Positions 11,173 through 23,687 of a stretch of DNA of 64,000 nt are shown here, piece after piece. The position numbers were made by a program, and so were the translations under genes. This stretch comes from Nothopassalora personata. Taxonomy: Eukaryota; Ascomycota; Dothideomycetes; Mycosphaerellales; Mycosphaerellaceae. The notes under the pieces were generated by a model, which saw only the letters and a program-made list of their open reading frames with translations, ran no database searches and was not told the origin of the DNA. The stretch covers positions 1,984,001 through 2,048,000 of the forward strand of contig CM066292.1 in NCBI GenBank assembly GCA_033816765.1. Reading direction: 5' to 3'. Numbering within the stretch: the first letter of the stretch is position 1; each line of letters starts with the position of its first letter.

Positions 11173-12237
11173 TCAAACCTCACCCTTGTAGCGCTCATAA
11201 TGCGCCTTCCACTTGCTCGCCGCACGCCGTGCCGCCTTGGCAATGTCTCGCTCGGTCTCAGCTCTGCGGTTGGCTTGAGCGAGTTCCTCGCGCAGTTGGA
11301 CATTTTCTGCTTCGAGCTGTTGGATCCGAGTGAGACAGGGTGTGGTGGTGGCCGGGATCTGCGTTGGGACTGCGGGGATTGGGTCGAGAAGGGTGCGGAT
11401 GAATGGGCCTGTGGTGCGGCGGCGTGGTGCGGGTGCTGGTGGTGGCGAGCATGGGTGAGAGATTGGCTGGTGGTGGATGTTGGGTGGTGTTTGGGGTGGT
11501 TCAGGTTTGATGCCACTTGATTGAGGAGGAGGAGGAGGAGGAGTGCTGTGAGCTGGCACGCCCCAGAAGGTGTGGGTTTGTTCGGCGGTCGAAGGACGAG
11601 GGGCCGCTTCAGCGGATTCCAAAGAGGTTCGAGCGCTCGCTGGTGGTGTAGGAAGTCCACTGATGGCGAAAATTGGTGTCTCAGGGCGGTGAACGATAGG
11701 AGCAGCATGTGTTTCGAGCGATCCGACATCAGATAAGCCACTCGCCATAGCAATAAATTTGTCTGCCCTCTCCAGCTGCTCCAAGGTCTTCCTCACGCTG
11801 TCCTCCATTACTGCTGCATCCTGATGCTTCGAGCATTCGCTTAGCTCATGCAGACGTCTTGTCATCTGCTTCCTTGTCCCGGCCTTGACTTCGCCAGCAC
11901 GACCTGTGAGGTTGTGGATGAGGTACTCGACCTCTTTCGAGCCACTAGGATTGGCCTTCTGGTGGCTGACGTAGTCGCACGAGCGCATGTTGCGGCATCT
12001 TCTCGTGCCGTTTGCGACGGGGCACTGTTGGTTGAAGTCTTTGTGGTCGACTGCGAGTTGTTGGTAAGGTGGAGCGGAGCGCCCATGTTGACAAGGCAAT
12101 CTGGTAGTAGTTGTTAGAGCAACTGTAGCATTTAGCAGTGTTGTGTGGATGGAGTCAACGGCCGAGCCATAGATGAGTTCATCGTCGAATGTTTGCTGTC
12201 GCAACCGATCATGTCTCTGGCCGAGTGAATGAGACAT
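11173..12237 (-). CDS. Hypothetical protein with C-terminal coiled coil
   Basis: A 354-codon frame, not recognised as a named family. Residues 72-87 hold a Cys-rich CPVANGTRRCRN motif resembling the short Cys segments seen in many fungal proteins of unknown function. Residues about 95-165 are charged and helical. A Pro/Ser/Thr-rich linker (about 170-300, with a Pro6 run from a GGA microsatellite at 11524-11543) leads to a strong coiled coil at 303-350 (IQQLEAENVQLREELAQANR). The arrangement suggests a DNA-linked or scaffolding role, but this is only a guess. The N-terminus is uncertain: sequence near 12103-12125 reads like an intron end (CTAAC...CCAG) and GTATGT at about 12240 like a donor, so residues 1-46 may be intronic and the true start upstream. 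Confidence 0.55.
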   Translation of the reverse strand: MSHSLGQRHDRLRQQTFDDELIYGSAVDSIHTTLLNATVALTTTTRLPCQHGRSAPPYQQLAVDHKDFNQQCPVANGTRRCRNMRSCDYVSHQKANPSGSKEVEYLIHNLTGRAGEVKAGTRKQMTRRLHELSECSKHQDAAVMEDSVRKTLEQLERADKFIAMASGLSDVGSLETHAAPIVHRPETPIFAISGLPTPPASARTSLESAEAAPRPSTAEQTHTFWGVPAHSTPPPPPPQSSGIKPEPPQTPPNIHHQPISHPCSPPPAPAPRRRTTGPFIRTLLDPIPAVPTQIPATTTPCLTRIQQLEAENVQLREELAQANRRAETERDIAKAARRAASKWKAHYERYKGEV

Positions 12238-12642
12238 ACCTACAGCTGCTGCCTACAATATGCATACGAGACTATTGAGACCGAAACTTGGGACTTGCTG
12301 AGAATTGAACCACAACACATATTCCGTGCTAAAGTGGGTCAGGCCGTAAAAGAAGGTGCTGCGATTAGCGAGCCACCTAACGATCAATTGATCGTTCGCC
12401 TGTCCTATTATTTGATCGAAAGCCGAGCTCATCGCACCATGAATCTCGAGGAGTATGTTACAACCGCACAGGTCCAGCCCGAGCCTTCCAGGTAGTATCG
12501 CCGACCATGTTACTTCCTCGCTTACGTGTCCAAACTCGAGTCTAAGGAAAAAAGGTCACGTGGCCTAAACTGCATGCATGCGCCTTCGATGCATGTATGC
12601 CGCTTACTTGGGTATCTGAGGTAACATTGCTGTGTGTGCTGG
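12238..12642. other. Intergenic
   Basis: About 400 bp holding the promoter (or possible first exon) of the coiled-coil gene and the 3' UTR of the DUF1996 gene. Nothing further is recognised. Confidence 0.4.
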
Positions 12643-14251
12643 CTAATGAGGCGCGTGGCGGTGATGGTGTTGATGCTTCTCAAGGTGGCGCTTGTAACCT
12701 GGTGCCTTTGTTGTAGCCTCATAAGCTGGTGCAACCGAGGCAGCGTAGCCGCTTGCACTTGGCGCAGCCTCAGCGGTGGCGGTGACGGTGACGGTGATCT
12801 CAACCTCCTCAATGACGACTTCGATGACCTCGTTGCTTTCGGTGATGTAGCTGGTGGCAACAATGTCGTCGTTCTTGCTGGCTGCCGAGTATGCTGGGGC
12901 CTGGGTGATCTGGGAGCTCGAGCTGGAGCTGGTAGATGTTGGCTTGGAGTCGCCGTAACCCACGAGGCTGTTGATGGCAGTTGCGGCGCCCTGAACGATG
13001 GCGGCCTCAGCAATCTTCGTCTCCCCTGAGTTGGCAGGTGAGTATGCAGGAGCAGATTGGGAGTATGTTGATGGCGCCGAGGTGCTGGAAACGGCGGTGG
13101 TTGCCTTGCCATGGCGGCCTGGAACTGGGTACTTGGTGGCTGGCTCAGGGCCGTATTGAATGGGCACGGCAACTGGAAGACCATCGCGTGGGCCTTTGCA
13201 GTCATCATCCTGGAATTGCGTCGGCATTGAGAACTTGCACTGCGCGGCGTCCGCATCGTCCTGAAGGGTGAAAATCGGGCAATCCTCGACCTGACCACTC
13301 TGGTTGGTGCAAGTCTTGATAGCCTTACCAAGGTAATCGGCCGACTTCCATCCCATAATATAGTCGGCGTGGTAACTAGTACCGACTGGGTCACCAGTGG
13401 AAACAAGGAATTCACCCGACATGCCGGCGAAATTATGGGTTGCGTAGATGGTCTCATAGAAGAGGAATGGGTAGTGAACATCGAAGCCTTCTGGGCAGTT
13501 GCCTTCCTTCACCAAGCTTGGGTAGGCGACATGTGACTTGTGATCAGGGGATGTCTTGACGCCCCTCTTGCCACAACTTGGGAAGGCCATTTCCATACGG
13601 ATACCATCAGCGCAGTTGGCGTCTATGTAGCTCTTCTCGGGAAACTGGTGGCGGTAAAGTGATGCTTCAGGTGTCTTTGCGTAGTTGAGGCAGTTGAAGC
13701 CGATGGCACGCTGTTGCAGGAAGAACTGGTCGGTAGGGTTGGTGGGCCACGAGCTCAGTCCCGCATCCGGTTGTGGACCGGTAAAGTTACGGTAGCTGGT
13801 GTCACCGGCAATCATGGCAAATCCTTCCGGGAATGGCTCCACGTTGTCGAGGTAGAAAAGGTAGTATGCAAGCATACCACCAACATTTGGAACCATCTCG
13901 ACAGTGCCGTTTTCGTGCTTAAAGTAAAGTGGCGGCGTCCAGTAGGCCGATTTGTCCTCGTATACGCCACATGAGGTGCAATTGTGGGTGCCTGTGCATT
14001 GGGCAAGATCCTCATAGGTAGTATTCACGCCAAAGTCTGTTCACGTGTCAGTGGCGTTGAGCATGTGTGTGCCGGGGTTAATACTTACTGCCACCACCGA
14101 AAACGATATGAGAGTGATCCGCAAAATCATTTGGGGAAACAAGTGGATCTATCCGAGCGATTCCCGTCGTCGAGCGACATGGCATACGCCAAAAAGCGGC
14201 GACATTGCCGGTCAAGGCCAAGGCGGCAAAGGTGGCGGAAGTCGTCTTCAT
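12643..14251 (-). CDS. Secreted DUF1996 domain protein
   Basis: Extracellular or wall-associated protein of the fungal DUF1996 family; biochemical role unknown. Exon 1 is 14251-14089 and exon 2 is 14036-12643. The 52-bp intron (donor GTAAGT, branch CTGAC, acceptor AACAG) gives the seamless junction HIVFGGGNFGVNTTYEDL. The product is 518 aa. A hydrophobic N-terminus (MKTTSATFAALALTGNVAAF) is a likely signal peptide. The DUF1996 domain (about 22-330) shows WRMPC, DPLVSPN, HSHIVFGG, CTSC, YWTPPLYF, FPSCG and the HKSHVAYPS / CPEGF / HADYIMGW segments. After about 345 the protein is Ser/Thr/Ala-rich, typical of glycosylated stalks, and ends in a His-rich tail (HLEKHQHHHRHAPH). There is no obvious GPI tail. 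An upstream ATG at 14260 runs into TGA after two codons, so 14251 is the start. Confidence 0.88.
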
Positions 14252-15795
14252 ACTGGCATGCTACGCTGGCGCAGTTTGCGACGAGGAGGTGTCCTGGAAG
14301 AGCGCCTGCGCGGTGACTGTGCAGATAGCACAAGCCTTATCGCGTTCCACGTCGAAGTCGGTAAAGTGTCGGCGGGTGATGTCGATTGTGGGAAGCTCGT
14401 GCTGAGTGGAATGGCGCGTGCTTTGTGCTTGTGTACTGCTGGGGGGGGGGCGCGGGAGGTATGGGGAGGTATGTGCCTTGCGCGAAGTGAGCTGTCGTTG
14501 GGTGTTTGGCTTTGCTGCTCTGGTGGTTGTTTACTGTGGCTTGCAGCGGCTAGGAACAAACGAATGTAACGACTGAATGTTGTGAAGCTCTCGGCCGCAC
14601 AACAAGCAGTCTGACGAGGTAACGAGCGTGGTGAAGGAGTGACTGATGCTGAGGGCAACGACAGAAGGCAGGAGACGAACGGTAGCCGTGCGAGTCGACG
14701 ACGACAGGAACAGGGCGCTGATGGAATGAAGATGTGCCGCACAGACGGCGGTACAAAACACGCCATGCCGACAATGTGCCTGCGTAGCGTCGCGGACCTG
14801 CATTAGTGCGACCCTTTTCTAAAATGAGGCACTCCTGGACAGTCCTGGACGGCGAGGACAGCACTGACAGCCACTACAGTACAATGCGCTCGTCGATAAG
14901 CATCCTCATCATCATCATCATCATCATCATCATTATCATTTCACTGTGTCCGTCGCCGGGGGCTCGTGGCTGTCTTCCGACACCTGCCTTGTCACAACCC
15001 TCCCCACAGGTCCAGCCTCGCGGAGCTTATCGATGGTCGAGGGCTCGGCCATGGCTATACAGAGCTAGCATAGCACCTCCTCATAGCACCCGCACCCGTC
15101 TTCGTCTTCTCTGCTGTACAAGGATCCGATCATTGCACCTGACCACGCCGAGTCTTAGTACGGGTCCAAACAAAGACTGCAATCAAACAGTCTTCGGCTC
15201 ACGAAAAGCAGTCTTCATCCCGCAATACTGTAAGCGACATCGCAGAGCATCAACTTTGTCGACCACCCAACAGATGTGCCCCACCTACGAAACATCTCGG
15301 GCCGGGCATCTGCTGGATGTCTGCAACTTAGTTAGCCGAGAAGAAGAACCCTTCCCCACCACGTGAGCACCGACGCAATATGCGCAAAGAGCAATCCCGA
15401 GACGCCCAAGTCAGAACACGTCATCGTTGACCCGCAGCTACATACAGTACATACACAGCGACATTGTGACCTCTCTCGCCGACACCTGACCGTGCACCAT
15501 CGTCCTACATGGCGAACATCTTGTGGCGCGGGCGGAGAAGAAAAGTCTTAACACTGGTCGCGGTAAGACGTTGTGCTGCGTGTCAGCGCATAACTTGTGC
15601 CGTCATGCGTGCACACATTGTTTGAAAAGTGCTTGTTGTGCTGCACTCTGGCTCCGCAGTCGACCTGAAGATCCTGCTCTACTTGCGACAAGAGCTGTCA
15701 AGGTATATGTATGCACTTCGAAATCTCCAACGCTGCGCATGCATATGAAGGTATGCGTGGGAGGTGACAAGCTTACGACAAACACGTCTTCGTCA
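14252..15795. other. Intergenic with simple repeats
   Basis: About 1.5 kb without a supported gene, upstream of the DUF1996 gene. It contains a G10 run (14441-14450) and a TCA trinucleotide microsatellite (about 14906-14934). Several short frames are present on both strands but are Ser/Arg/Pro-rich and show no conserved motif. Confidence 0.5.
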
Positions 15796-16981
15796 TCATG
15801 TCCCCATCGCGAACAATAGCACGACAGCCAACAAGTCTTTTCTTTCAAGCCCAAAGGCAGCACAGTTGGATGCCGTGGAAGTCGTCGTTTGACCTGTCGT
15901 TGCGCCTGCTATCGGGCCCAAAGGCACGACTAAACTTGTTGAGGTCGTGCTCATACTTGTTGTGTTCGTTGTGGCCATTCAGACGCAGTGCACTTTCGGG
16001 TGGTATATGTGACTGCATTCGCGAGCAACACAAGGTCACTAACAATATCGAAGCTGACTTTGCCACCAGGCACGCTAACGGCCTGGCCTATGGAGAACGT
16101 GTTTCCATAAGGACTGCATACTCCGTTTTGGGTCCAGGGACGAGGCTTTGGTGGTTGCGGATGCGCTGGGCCTGCTACCGTGTTCGCATTAGCGTTAGGC
16201 CCAGAAGCCGTCATGTCGTCCGCCAAGATCAGACCATTTTTCGGAGCTAAGCTCACAATGCCCCTTTCGAGAATGCGAGCGCTTGCTCCGGCAGTCACGG
16301 CTTCGCCTGTCGGCCTATGTCGAGCAGCGGTGTGTGTCTTGGAGCCAAGAATGGACATTTTTGTCGATATTGTTGGACCGAATGCTGGCGCAGCACTCTG
16401 CTCGTTAATAACGAGATCATTTTTGGGCGCCATGCTGACAATTCCACCGTCCAGGCTTAATGGACTTACGCCTGCAGTCATCGTCTGGCTCCCAACGACT
16501 GCTCCCTAAAGTGCCTAACGTCTTCGATCCGAAAGTGAAAGATATAGCGATGACTTCAACCTTACTCTTTGTAGGCGAGTGTACACCATCATCCGGACTG
16601 GCCTGTATAGATTGAACAGCGCTGTTGGCGGGAAGGTCCACACTCGATGGAGCCATCGTTCGACTCGTTGGCTATATAGCTTCTTCGCTCGATTGAGGAG
16701 CAATCACAACAGCTGGCAGACTCGATACAAATGGCTTCACCAATGCTCTCGGCGAGCCAGACGATCGAGATGCTTTAATGGGCTCAGCCAGAAGAGATCC
16801 CGCCCGAGCTTTGAGACGCAATCATCGACCGCACGGTGCTCTGATGAGTAGCTTCAACATACGCCGTGAATTGCGCCTTCGTCTCCTCCGGGAAGCTCGA
16901 CACAACCACTGAACCTGCACTTGTATACGTTGCCTGCGCCGCCGACATTGTCGGCTTCGCTACCACATCCGCCGGCCTCAA
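15796..16981 (-). pseudogene. Broken GPI-anchored cell-surface repeat protein
   Basis: Reverse-strand frames add up to one protein. An N-terminal part (16981-16784) is followed by a linker. A repeat region (about 16656-15990) comes next, with the pattern VGSQTMTAG...GGIVSMAPKNDLVI, ILGSKT...RGIVSLAPKNGLIL and FSIGQAVSVPGGKVSFDIVSDLVLL. A Ser/Thr-rich piece (15978-15796) ends in a hydrophobic tail (DLLAVVLLFAMGT) like a GPI signal. The pieces lie in different frames: stop plus frame change near 16785, in-frame TAG at 16672-16674, frame changes near 16500 and near 15980. The repeats resemble those of fungal wall proteins with G-x-x-V/I-S-L-A motifs. Unrecognised introns could explain some breaks, but not the TAG. 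It is the last gene-like sequence before the RIP block. Confidence 0.5.
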
Positions 16982-17790
16982 CGCCGTAGGCGCATCATAA
17001 AGCCCCTCTCAGTCCAGTCCATACCCGTTCCAAGCTGATGACTCCTGATCTGCTTCGGGACCGCCAGGTACGAGAGTATATACATGTATAAACTGACATC
17101 GCGGCTGTAAGCGCCGAGCAGGCATGCAGTCTCCACTTTAGTTCTAGCGCCGCATAAAACGCCTGTCAATTGTTGTGAATCAGGTGACTAATGGCTGTGT
17201 TAGTTAGGACTTGGCACACATATACTATATTACACTGTTTCTGTAGCTAGATAGTCTTATACCCTATAGCAATTTATAAGGGTTACTAATCTACCCTATT
17301 GTTTTAATCTAGAAGCTTATACTCGTTAAATAACTATTTATAATAGGTTATAAGCCCGAGTGCTCCTCTGCCTATTTATTCTAAAACCTAAATTGTTATC
17401 GAAGCTCTATTAAGGATTAGCTTGCCTTACTAGTAGACCCGACCCTATATCTATTTTACGGATAACTATCTAATCGATTTAAGAACTACTATAGGACATC
17501 GGTACTAAGCATTATTACCGTAGTATAGTATCTAAAAGAGCTAGACTAGATATAGAGTTTAGAAACAATACCTCTAGTAACCTAGTAAGGTCTACTAAGG
17601 ATAACTAGGTACTTAGAAAAGGCGTATAGTTTTAGGTATAGAAATCTATACTAATTAGCGTACTACTAGAGAAGGATCTAGTTAGATATATTATCTATAA
17701 CCTAGACTAGGTTAATCTAAAGTATACTCTAAATAGGGCAGCTTATAAACAACCCTAAGATACGACTAAGAATGCCTAGAATAAGACTAC
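16982..17790. other. Transition into RIP-mutated repeat DNA; unidentified relic
   Basis: Composition changes sharply at about 17,170-17,230. To the left CpA and TpG are common; to the right they almost vanish, replaced by TpA, while CpG persists. The 17,230-17,790 part is a RIP-saturated relic with Gln-to-stop type TAG codons in its best frame. I cannot assign it to a family; it may be the left flank of the sequence into which element A inserted. Confidence 0.5.
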
Positions 17791-18199
17791 TGTTACGGTT
17801 CTGATCTGGGGCTGAAGGAAGCTAACTAATTAGACCTCTACAATTGGTAGGCGCTTCCGCCCGAGAAGTGCTCTCTCGCCCGCAGGAATAAAACCAAGGA
17901 ACCGAGAGAGCAACTAAAGTGATCTCCTTAACCTCGTTGATCTCGGTAATCTCGAGAGAGCATAGAGAGCATAGAGAGTACGGAGAGCAAACGCTCTATC
18001 TCCTTTGTATTTAGGAACGCTAGAAACCCTTATAGTTCTAATGCGTTCAACTTATATTACTATCTCACTAATTGGAATACAACTCTTATTCCTATTATTT
18101 ATCTTCGCTTAGCTTGCTTTAGCCTCTCTAAAGAATAATACCGCCACGTAACTTAACTTATCTCTCTTTTAAGACTAGCCCTAGAACGAGACAATAACA
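17791..18199 (+). repeat. 5' LTR of element A
   Basis: Starts TGTTACGG and ends ACAATAACA. The second half (from about 18,005) matches the element B LTR closely, while the first 200 bp are different. GCGTTCAA at 18,043-18,050 is complementary to the sequence at 18,202-18,209 just inside the element (one base is RIP-changed). Confidence 0.8.
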
Positions 18200-18289
18200 C
18201 TTTAAACGCCCTTAGGATAAGCGCTACTTAAGCAGCTAGTAGGGGAACACCCGCCCCTAGCGAAGTAGGAAGCATCCGCCGTGCGCCAC

Positions 18290-19330
18290 CATAATAGACT
18301 ACTACTACGAAGGACGATAAGTCTAATAACGATAACGAGCCTACTCTAAGGAAGAACGACGTTAAGGCTACTAAGCTAGACCTCTTCTATAGAGATAGAG
18401 CTAAGTTCGACGACTGGATTAATTAGATAGATATATACCTTATGTTTAACCTAGTCGATGCCGATAAAAGAACTATCTTCGCTATTACGTACCTTCGTGG
18501 AAGTGCGCAGAACTAGATTAAACCCTACCTTAAGGAATACCTTAAAGGTATAGGACGATTAGACCCTACTAGAATGTTTAGGAGCTATACCCTTTTTAAA
18601 GAGAAGATGAAATTAATCTTTAGAACCTCGAACGAAGTCTAACAGGCTATACGAATTATTTAACACCTAAAGTAGAAGACGTCTACTTTAGAGTATGCCG
18701 CCAAATTCGAAGAATACGGACAAATTACTAGATAGGACTAGACGGCGTTAATAACTATGTTCCGACGTAGACTTAAGGACTCCGTTAAGGACGAGTTAAT
18801 AAGATACGGGGGATAGATTACTAACCTCGAAGAGCTAATAAAGGCGTCGATCAACATCGATAACTAGCTCTAGGAACGATACTAGGAGAAGAAATACGAC
18901 TCTAAAGTAGGAGGAATAGTAGGATATGCTCCGGACCGTAGACCCTTAGGAGGATACGTTACGAAGGGAGAATTCTCACGATAAAGCTAGCCCTACTATA
19001 GACCATAGCTAATGGAACTAGACGTTACCTAACGAGGACGGAGGATCGATAAGAGTAGGGGCTACGGAAAGCCCTTTAAAGGAAAAGGAAAACTTACATG
19101 TTATGCCTATAGTAAAGAAGGCTACATAGCACGGGATTGCCGCGGTAAGAATATAGTGCGCTGCGAGCAGTTTAATATAATGCAACCCCGAACTAGTAAA
19201 TCTAAGAGTAGCGTTAGATCTCGAGGAGATACCGACTATACTCGGAGAGTAGAGGAGAGAGCTAGTAATAGAAGCACGACGCCTCTCCTAGACCCCTTAG
19301 AAGGACGAGGAGGATACTATAGGCAGTAAA
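18290..19330 (+). pseudogene. Gag relic of element A
   Basis: Reads as a retrotransposon Gag with many TAG stops at Gln positions. Its core has the pattern FDDWINxxDIYLMFN followed by the usual helical capsid region. It ends in a CCHC zinc knuckle at about 19,096-19,150 (CYAxSKEGxIARDC, with Cys and His codons partly changed to Tyr). Boundaries are approximate. Nucleocapsid/capsid role by family. Confidence 0.7.
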
Positions 19331-20289
19331 TAGTAGTTATTCTATTTAATACGAAGAACCAACTACGACAGTTTAACATAATAACACGAAGAGTCGACTA
19401 CGAGATCGAATCCGAATCTCGAAATAGTTATAGAAGCCTTTATTAGCGATTCTGTTACTAAGACTCGTGTTAAATCTACTATGCCGCGAAGTTAGGCGTA
19501 GGGTATTAGCCTTAGCAACTACGAGGAACCCTAGGAGCGACGCATAGGTAAGACGCTACGCTCCGAGAAGTAGACATCGATAAATCCTACTTTAACGAAG
19601 ATAGAAGCGATAAAGAAAATCAGGACCTAGGATGGAACGGATTATAGTTACTAGAACTATAGGAAGAAAGTTAAGAAACCACCGGGCTAGATACTATCGA
19701 GGAAGAATAGGATCCGGAAGAATTAAGCGAAGAAGATTCCTCCGAAGGAGAAGAGAGCGACACTAACGACGATAACGAACAACTTACCTTTACGGTAGAT
19801 GCACCTAAGAAACTGTACGACATAATTATCTACCTATAAAGAAGGCACGAGGAATTCCTACCTAAGATAGGTAGACGAAGGAGGCTACATTCTATTAAGT
19901 TTAATAAGACACTCGACACCCTACGAGGCATAGCCTAGGGATACCCACTTATAGAAACAACCGAGAATCTAGCAACTACCGTTATAGAACAACTACCGAT
20001 AGGAAGCCGAATAACAGGAACCGGATATCTTATACCGTTAGGAACATTTATATCGAATGAATTACGTAATATAGTATAGTACGCACGCGCACTCTACTTA
20101 GAAACGTAGAAGATTTAGGAACGCAATAGACTATAAGTGTAGACATAGGGCAACGGGCTATAGGTTCTAGCCGAAGCCTCTAGGTACGAAGTATAGCGAA
20201 CTATATACTATTCGGGAAAAGGATTAGCTCCCTAGGAATAAGCGACCGGAGGGAGTTATATAATACTTAGGCTTACGCATCGACATTAA

Positions 20290-23200
20290 ACACAGTTTTC
20301 TAGACACAAGTAATCGTTAACGGACACAAGACTAGTGTTATAATCGACTTAGGAGCAGCGGGGAACTTTATCTCCGAGTCTTTTATAAGAAGAAACGGGT
20401 TAGCTACCCTAAAGAAGAAATAGGGTTACGAGTTAATCGCGGTAAACGGATTATCGTTACCTAGCGTAGAATGGGAGACGATACTATTACTACTAGCTAT
20501 CTAACAGCACTACGAGAATATTACCTTAGATGTTACTAATATAGCCAGTTATAATATAGTATTAGGTATGCCTTAGTTAAGAAAGCATAATCTAGTAATC
20601 GACTAGAGAAGAGGAGTACTTACATTTAGGGAATGCGATTGCGTTGTCGACATTTAGCCTACGTAGTAGTAGCGTTTACTAGTAGATAAGGCAAGGAAAC
20701 AGCTAAACGAGATATAGCTTACGCCGACTAGAAGGATAGAAGAACTACCTTCGACCGGGATAGACACTAGCGTAGGGCCGCCGGGTTACGAAGTTACTAG
20801 AAGTAATAGAAGTAACGTACTATCGAAGAATACTAACATCTTAGAGTTAAGTATTCCTAAAGAGTATCGCAAGTAGTCGCGACTCTTTAAAGAGGAAAGA
20901 GGTAAGGATACCTTACCTAAGTACTAACTATAGGATTATAAGATAAACATTTAGCTAGGGAAAGAGCCTCTATAGGGACCCCTATATTAAATGTCTAAGA
21001 AAGAGCTATAGACCCTACGAGAATAGCTAAAGGAGAAGCTAGCTAAAGGATAGATAAGAAGATCCACCTTAAGTGTAGGAACTCTATATATGTTCGTTCT
21101 AAAAGTAAACGGGAAGTTACGACTCGTATAAGACTATAGGAAGTTAAACGAGATTACGATTAAGAACCGATACCCGCTACCTAATATCGAAGAAGCATAA
21201 GATAGATTAACCGGATTAGACTAGTATACGAAGATTAACCTACGAGATGCCTTCTACGCTATACGGATAGTAGAAGGAGAAGAATAGAAAACCGCTTTTA
21301 GAACAAGATACGGACTTTATAAATTCTTAGTTATACTAATAGGATTAACTAACGTACCCGCATCCTATTAGGACCTTGTTAACGAAACACTTGGACACCT
21401 ACTCGACATATACGTTATCGCTTATATAGACGACATATTAGTCTATACGAAAGGATCCCTTTAGAATTACATAAAGTAAGTCTAGGACGTATTCGAACGA
21501 CTTACGCGTTTAGGATTTAAGACAGTACCCGAGAAATGCGAATTCTATAAGAAAGAAGTTAAATTCTTAGGCTTTATTATTAGTACTATAGGGATAACAA
21601 TCGACCCTACGAAGACATAGTTAATTAGAGAGTAGCTAGAACCGAAAACAGTTAAGGACGTATAGTTATTCCTTAGACTAGCAAACTACAACCGGAAATT
21701 CATTAAGGATTACTTAAAGATAGCAGTACCAATAACGATACTTATAAGAAAGGACGTTACTTAGAAATAGGGAAAGGAACAGATTAAAGCATTTAAGAAA
21801 CTTAAGGAATAATGCGCTTTAGCCCCTACGCTTCGACTATTCGATAGTAGTAAGGAAGTCCACATCGAGACCGATGCGTCTAATATAGCAATAGGCGCGT
21901 GTTTAACATAGACACACGATAGGTAGAGACACCTAGTAGCCTATTACTCCCGGAAAATGACTATAGCGGAACAGAACTACGACATCTATAATAAAGAGCT
22001 TCTAGCTATTGTTACTACTATACAACATTAGAGAGTATATGTCGAGGGCCTACCGAAGTTAACGATTCTTTCTAACTATAAGAATCTTACGTACTTTACG
22101 ACGACGAAGGAACTTACCCGAAGGCAAGCCCGCTAGTTGGAGCTGCTAGGACAGTATAAGTTCGAAATTAAATATACTCTAGGAAGAGAGAACGGCCGCG
22201 CCGACGCGCTAAGCCGAAGAAGCGACTATATAGAAGGAAAGGAACTAGTGTAACATAAAGTACTAAAGACGAACCCCGACGGAAGTCTTAGCGCTAATAT
22301 AAGAGAATTTAATAATATCGTACGGATATTAGGCGATAAGGACGAACAATTCCCTATATCGTAAGGAAAATACTAAGTACTAAAGGATCGAGAAGAAGAA
22401 TACATACGATAACACTACGACGGACTAACTTATAGACATCCTAGAACTTTAAAGACAATAGACCTAATATAACGCAGTTTCTCATTTCTATAGATAAGAC
22501 TTAAGGTATTACGCTACATTAAATAATACGTACACTACTAACGAAGCAAGGCTACGAGACATGCAAAATACAGTTACCTATAGTTTAGGACACTACCGAC
22601 AAAACTATAGGACGAAGTTATAATAGACTTTATTACGAAACTCCTACAGTTAAGAGACTAAGTTACGAAACAACTATACGACATAATACTAGTTATAGTT
22701 AATAGACTTATAAAATACGTACACTTCATTCCTACATTAGAGACATATAATGTAGAGCAGCTCGGATACCTCGTACTAGATAGACTTATCCGGTACTACG
22801 GATTCCCTTAAGCGTTTATAACGGATAGAGACAAGTTATTTACATCGAACTACTAGAAGACGCTTATAGGAACGATCAAAATCAAATATAAGCTATTAAC
22901 AGCATATTATCTAGAGATAGACGGATAAACCGAAAGGATAAATTAAACACTTAAGCAATACCTACGACACTATATTAACTACGCATAAGACAACTAGGTT
23001 TTATTACTGCTAATAGCGCAGATTGCACTAAACAACTACAAATTAGAGACAACTTTAACGATACTATTTTATGCGAACTTTAGAAAAGATCCTAACCTAT
23101 TTAGAACACCTAGATCTTACCTATAAGCCGAAAGAGCAATCGTAACGACGGATACTCTTAAGGAAGTGCATAAAGAAACACGTAAGGCGATCGAAGATGT

Positions 23201-23625
23201 ATAATAAAAACTGTCTTAATAACGGTAGGACATAAGAAAAATAGCACCTCTACTAAAAGAGGGGGATAAGGTCTATCTCCTTACGAGAAACCTAAGAACA
23301 AGAAGATAGACTAAGAAACTAGATTACGTTAAGGTCGGACTATTTTTCATCGACTAAGCTATAGGACTAGTTAACTACCGTCTACGGCTACTACCTAACG
23401 TAAGAATCTACCTAGTCTACTATATCTCTAAGTTAGAACCCGTAGACGCTAAAACACCCTACTAGGAAAGCTTCTATTTCGAGCTAGAAGTAGAAAACGA
23501 ATTTAAAGTCGAAAGAATCCTAGATAAGAAAGGTTAGCGATACCTTGTTAAGTGGAAAGAATACGACGAATTAGAAAATACCTAGGAACTAAAACAAAAC
23601 CTACAAAACTGTTAGTAAAAGATCC
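20290..23625 (+). pseudogene. Pol relic of element A
   Basis: RIP-broken Pol. Aspartic protease motif IDLGAAGNF lies at about 20,343-20,370. Reverse transcriptase at about 21,120-21,480 has [14 protein letters not shown] and the catalytic AYIDDILVY. RNase H is at about 21,860-22,220 and integrase at about 22,440-23,200. A chromodomain (EFKVERILDKKG, YLVKWKEY) lies at about 23,497-23,610. Nearly all stops are TAG/TAA where Gln is expected, and none of the catalytic frame is translatable over its full length. Confidence 0.75.
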
Positions 23626-23687
23626 GACAATACTAAAAATAGGTCCGCCGATATAACTAATAACAATGGATCTCTCGGCTAACGAGC

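Noticed and set aside
12253..12420. 56-codon minus-strand frame upstream of the coiled-coil gene, considered as its first exon
   Set aside because: It ends in TAG before the GTATGT donor, and the other frames needed to reach the acceptor near 12,103 gave no convincing peptide.
23661..23677. 17-nt stretch resembling the 5' end of 5.8S rRNA
   Set aside because: Too short and without any continuation of 5.8S or ITS sequence; could be chance.
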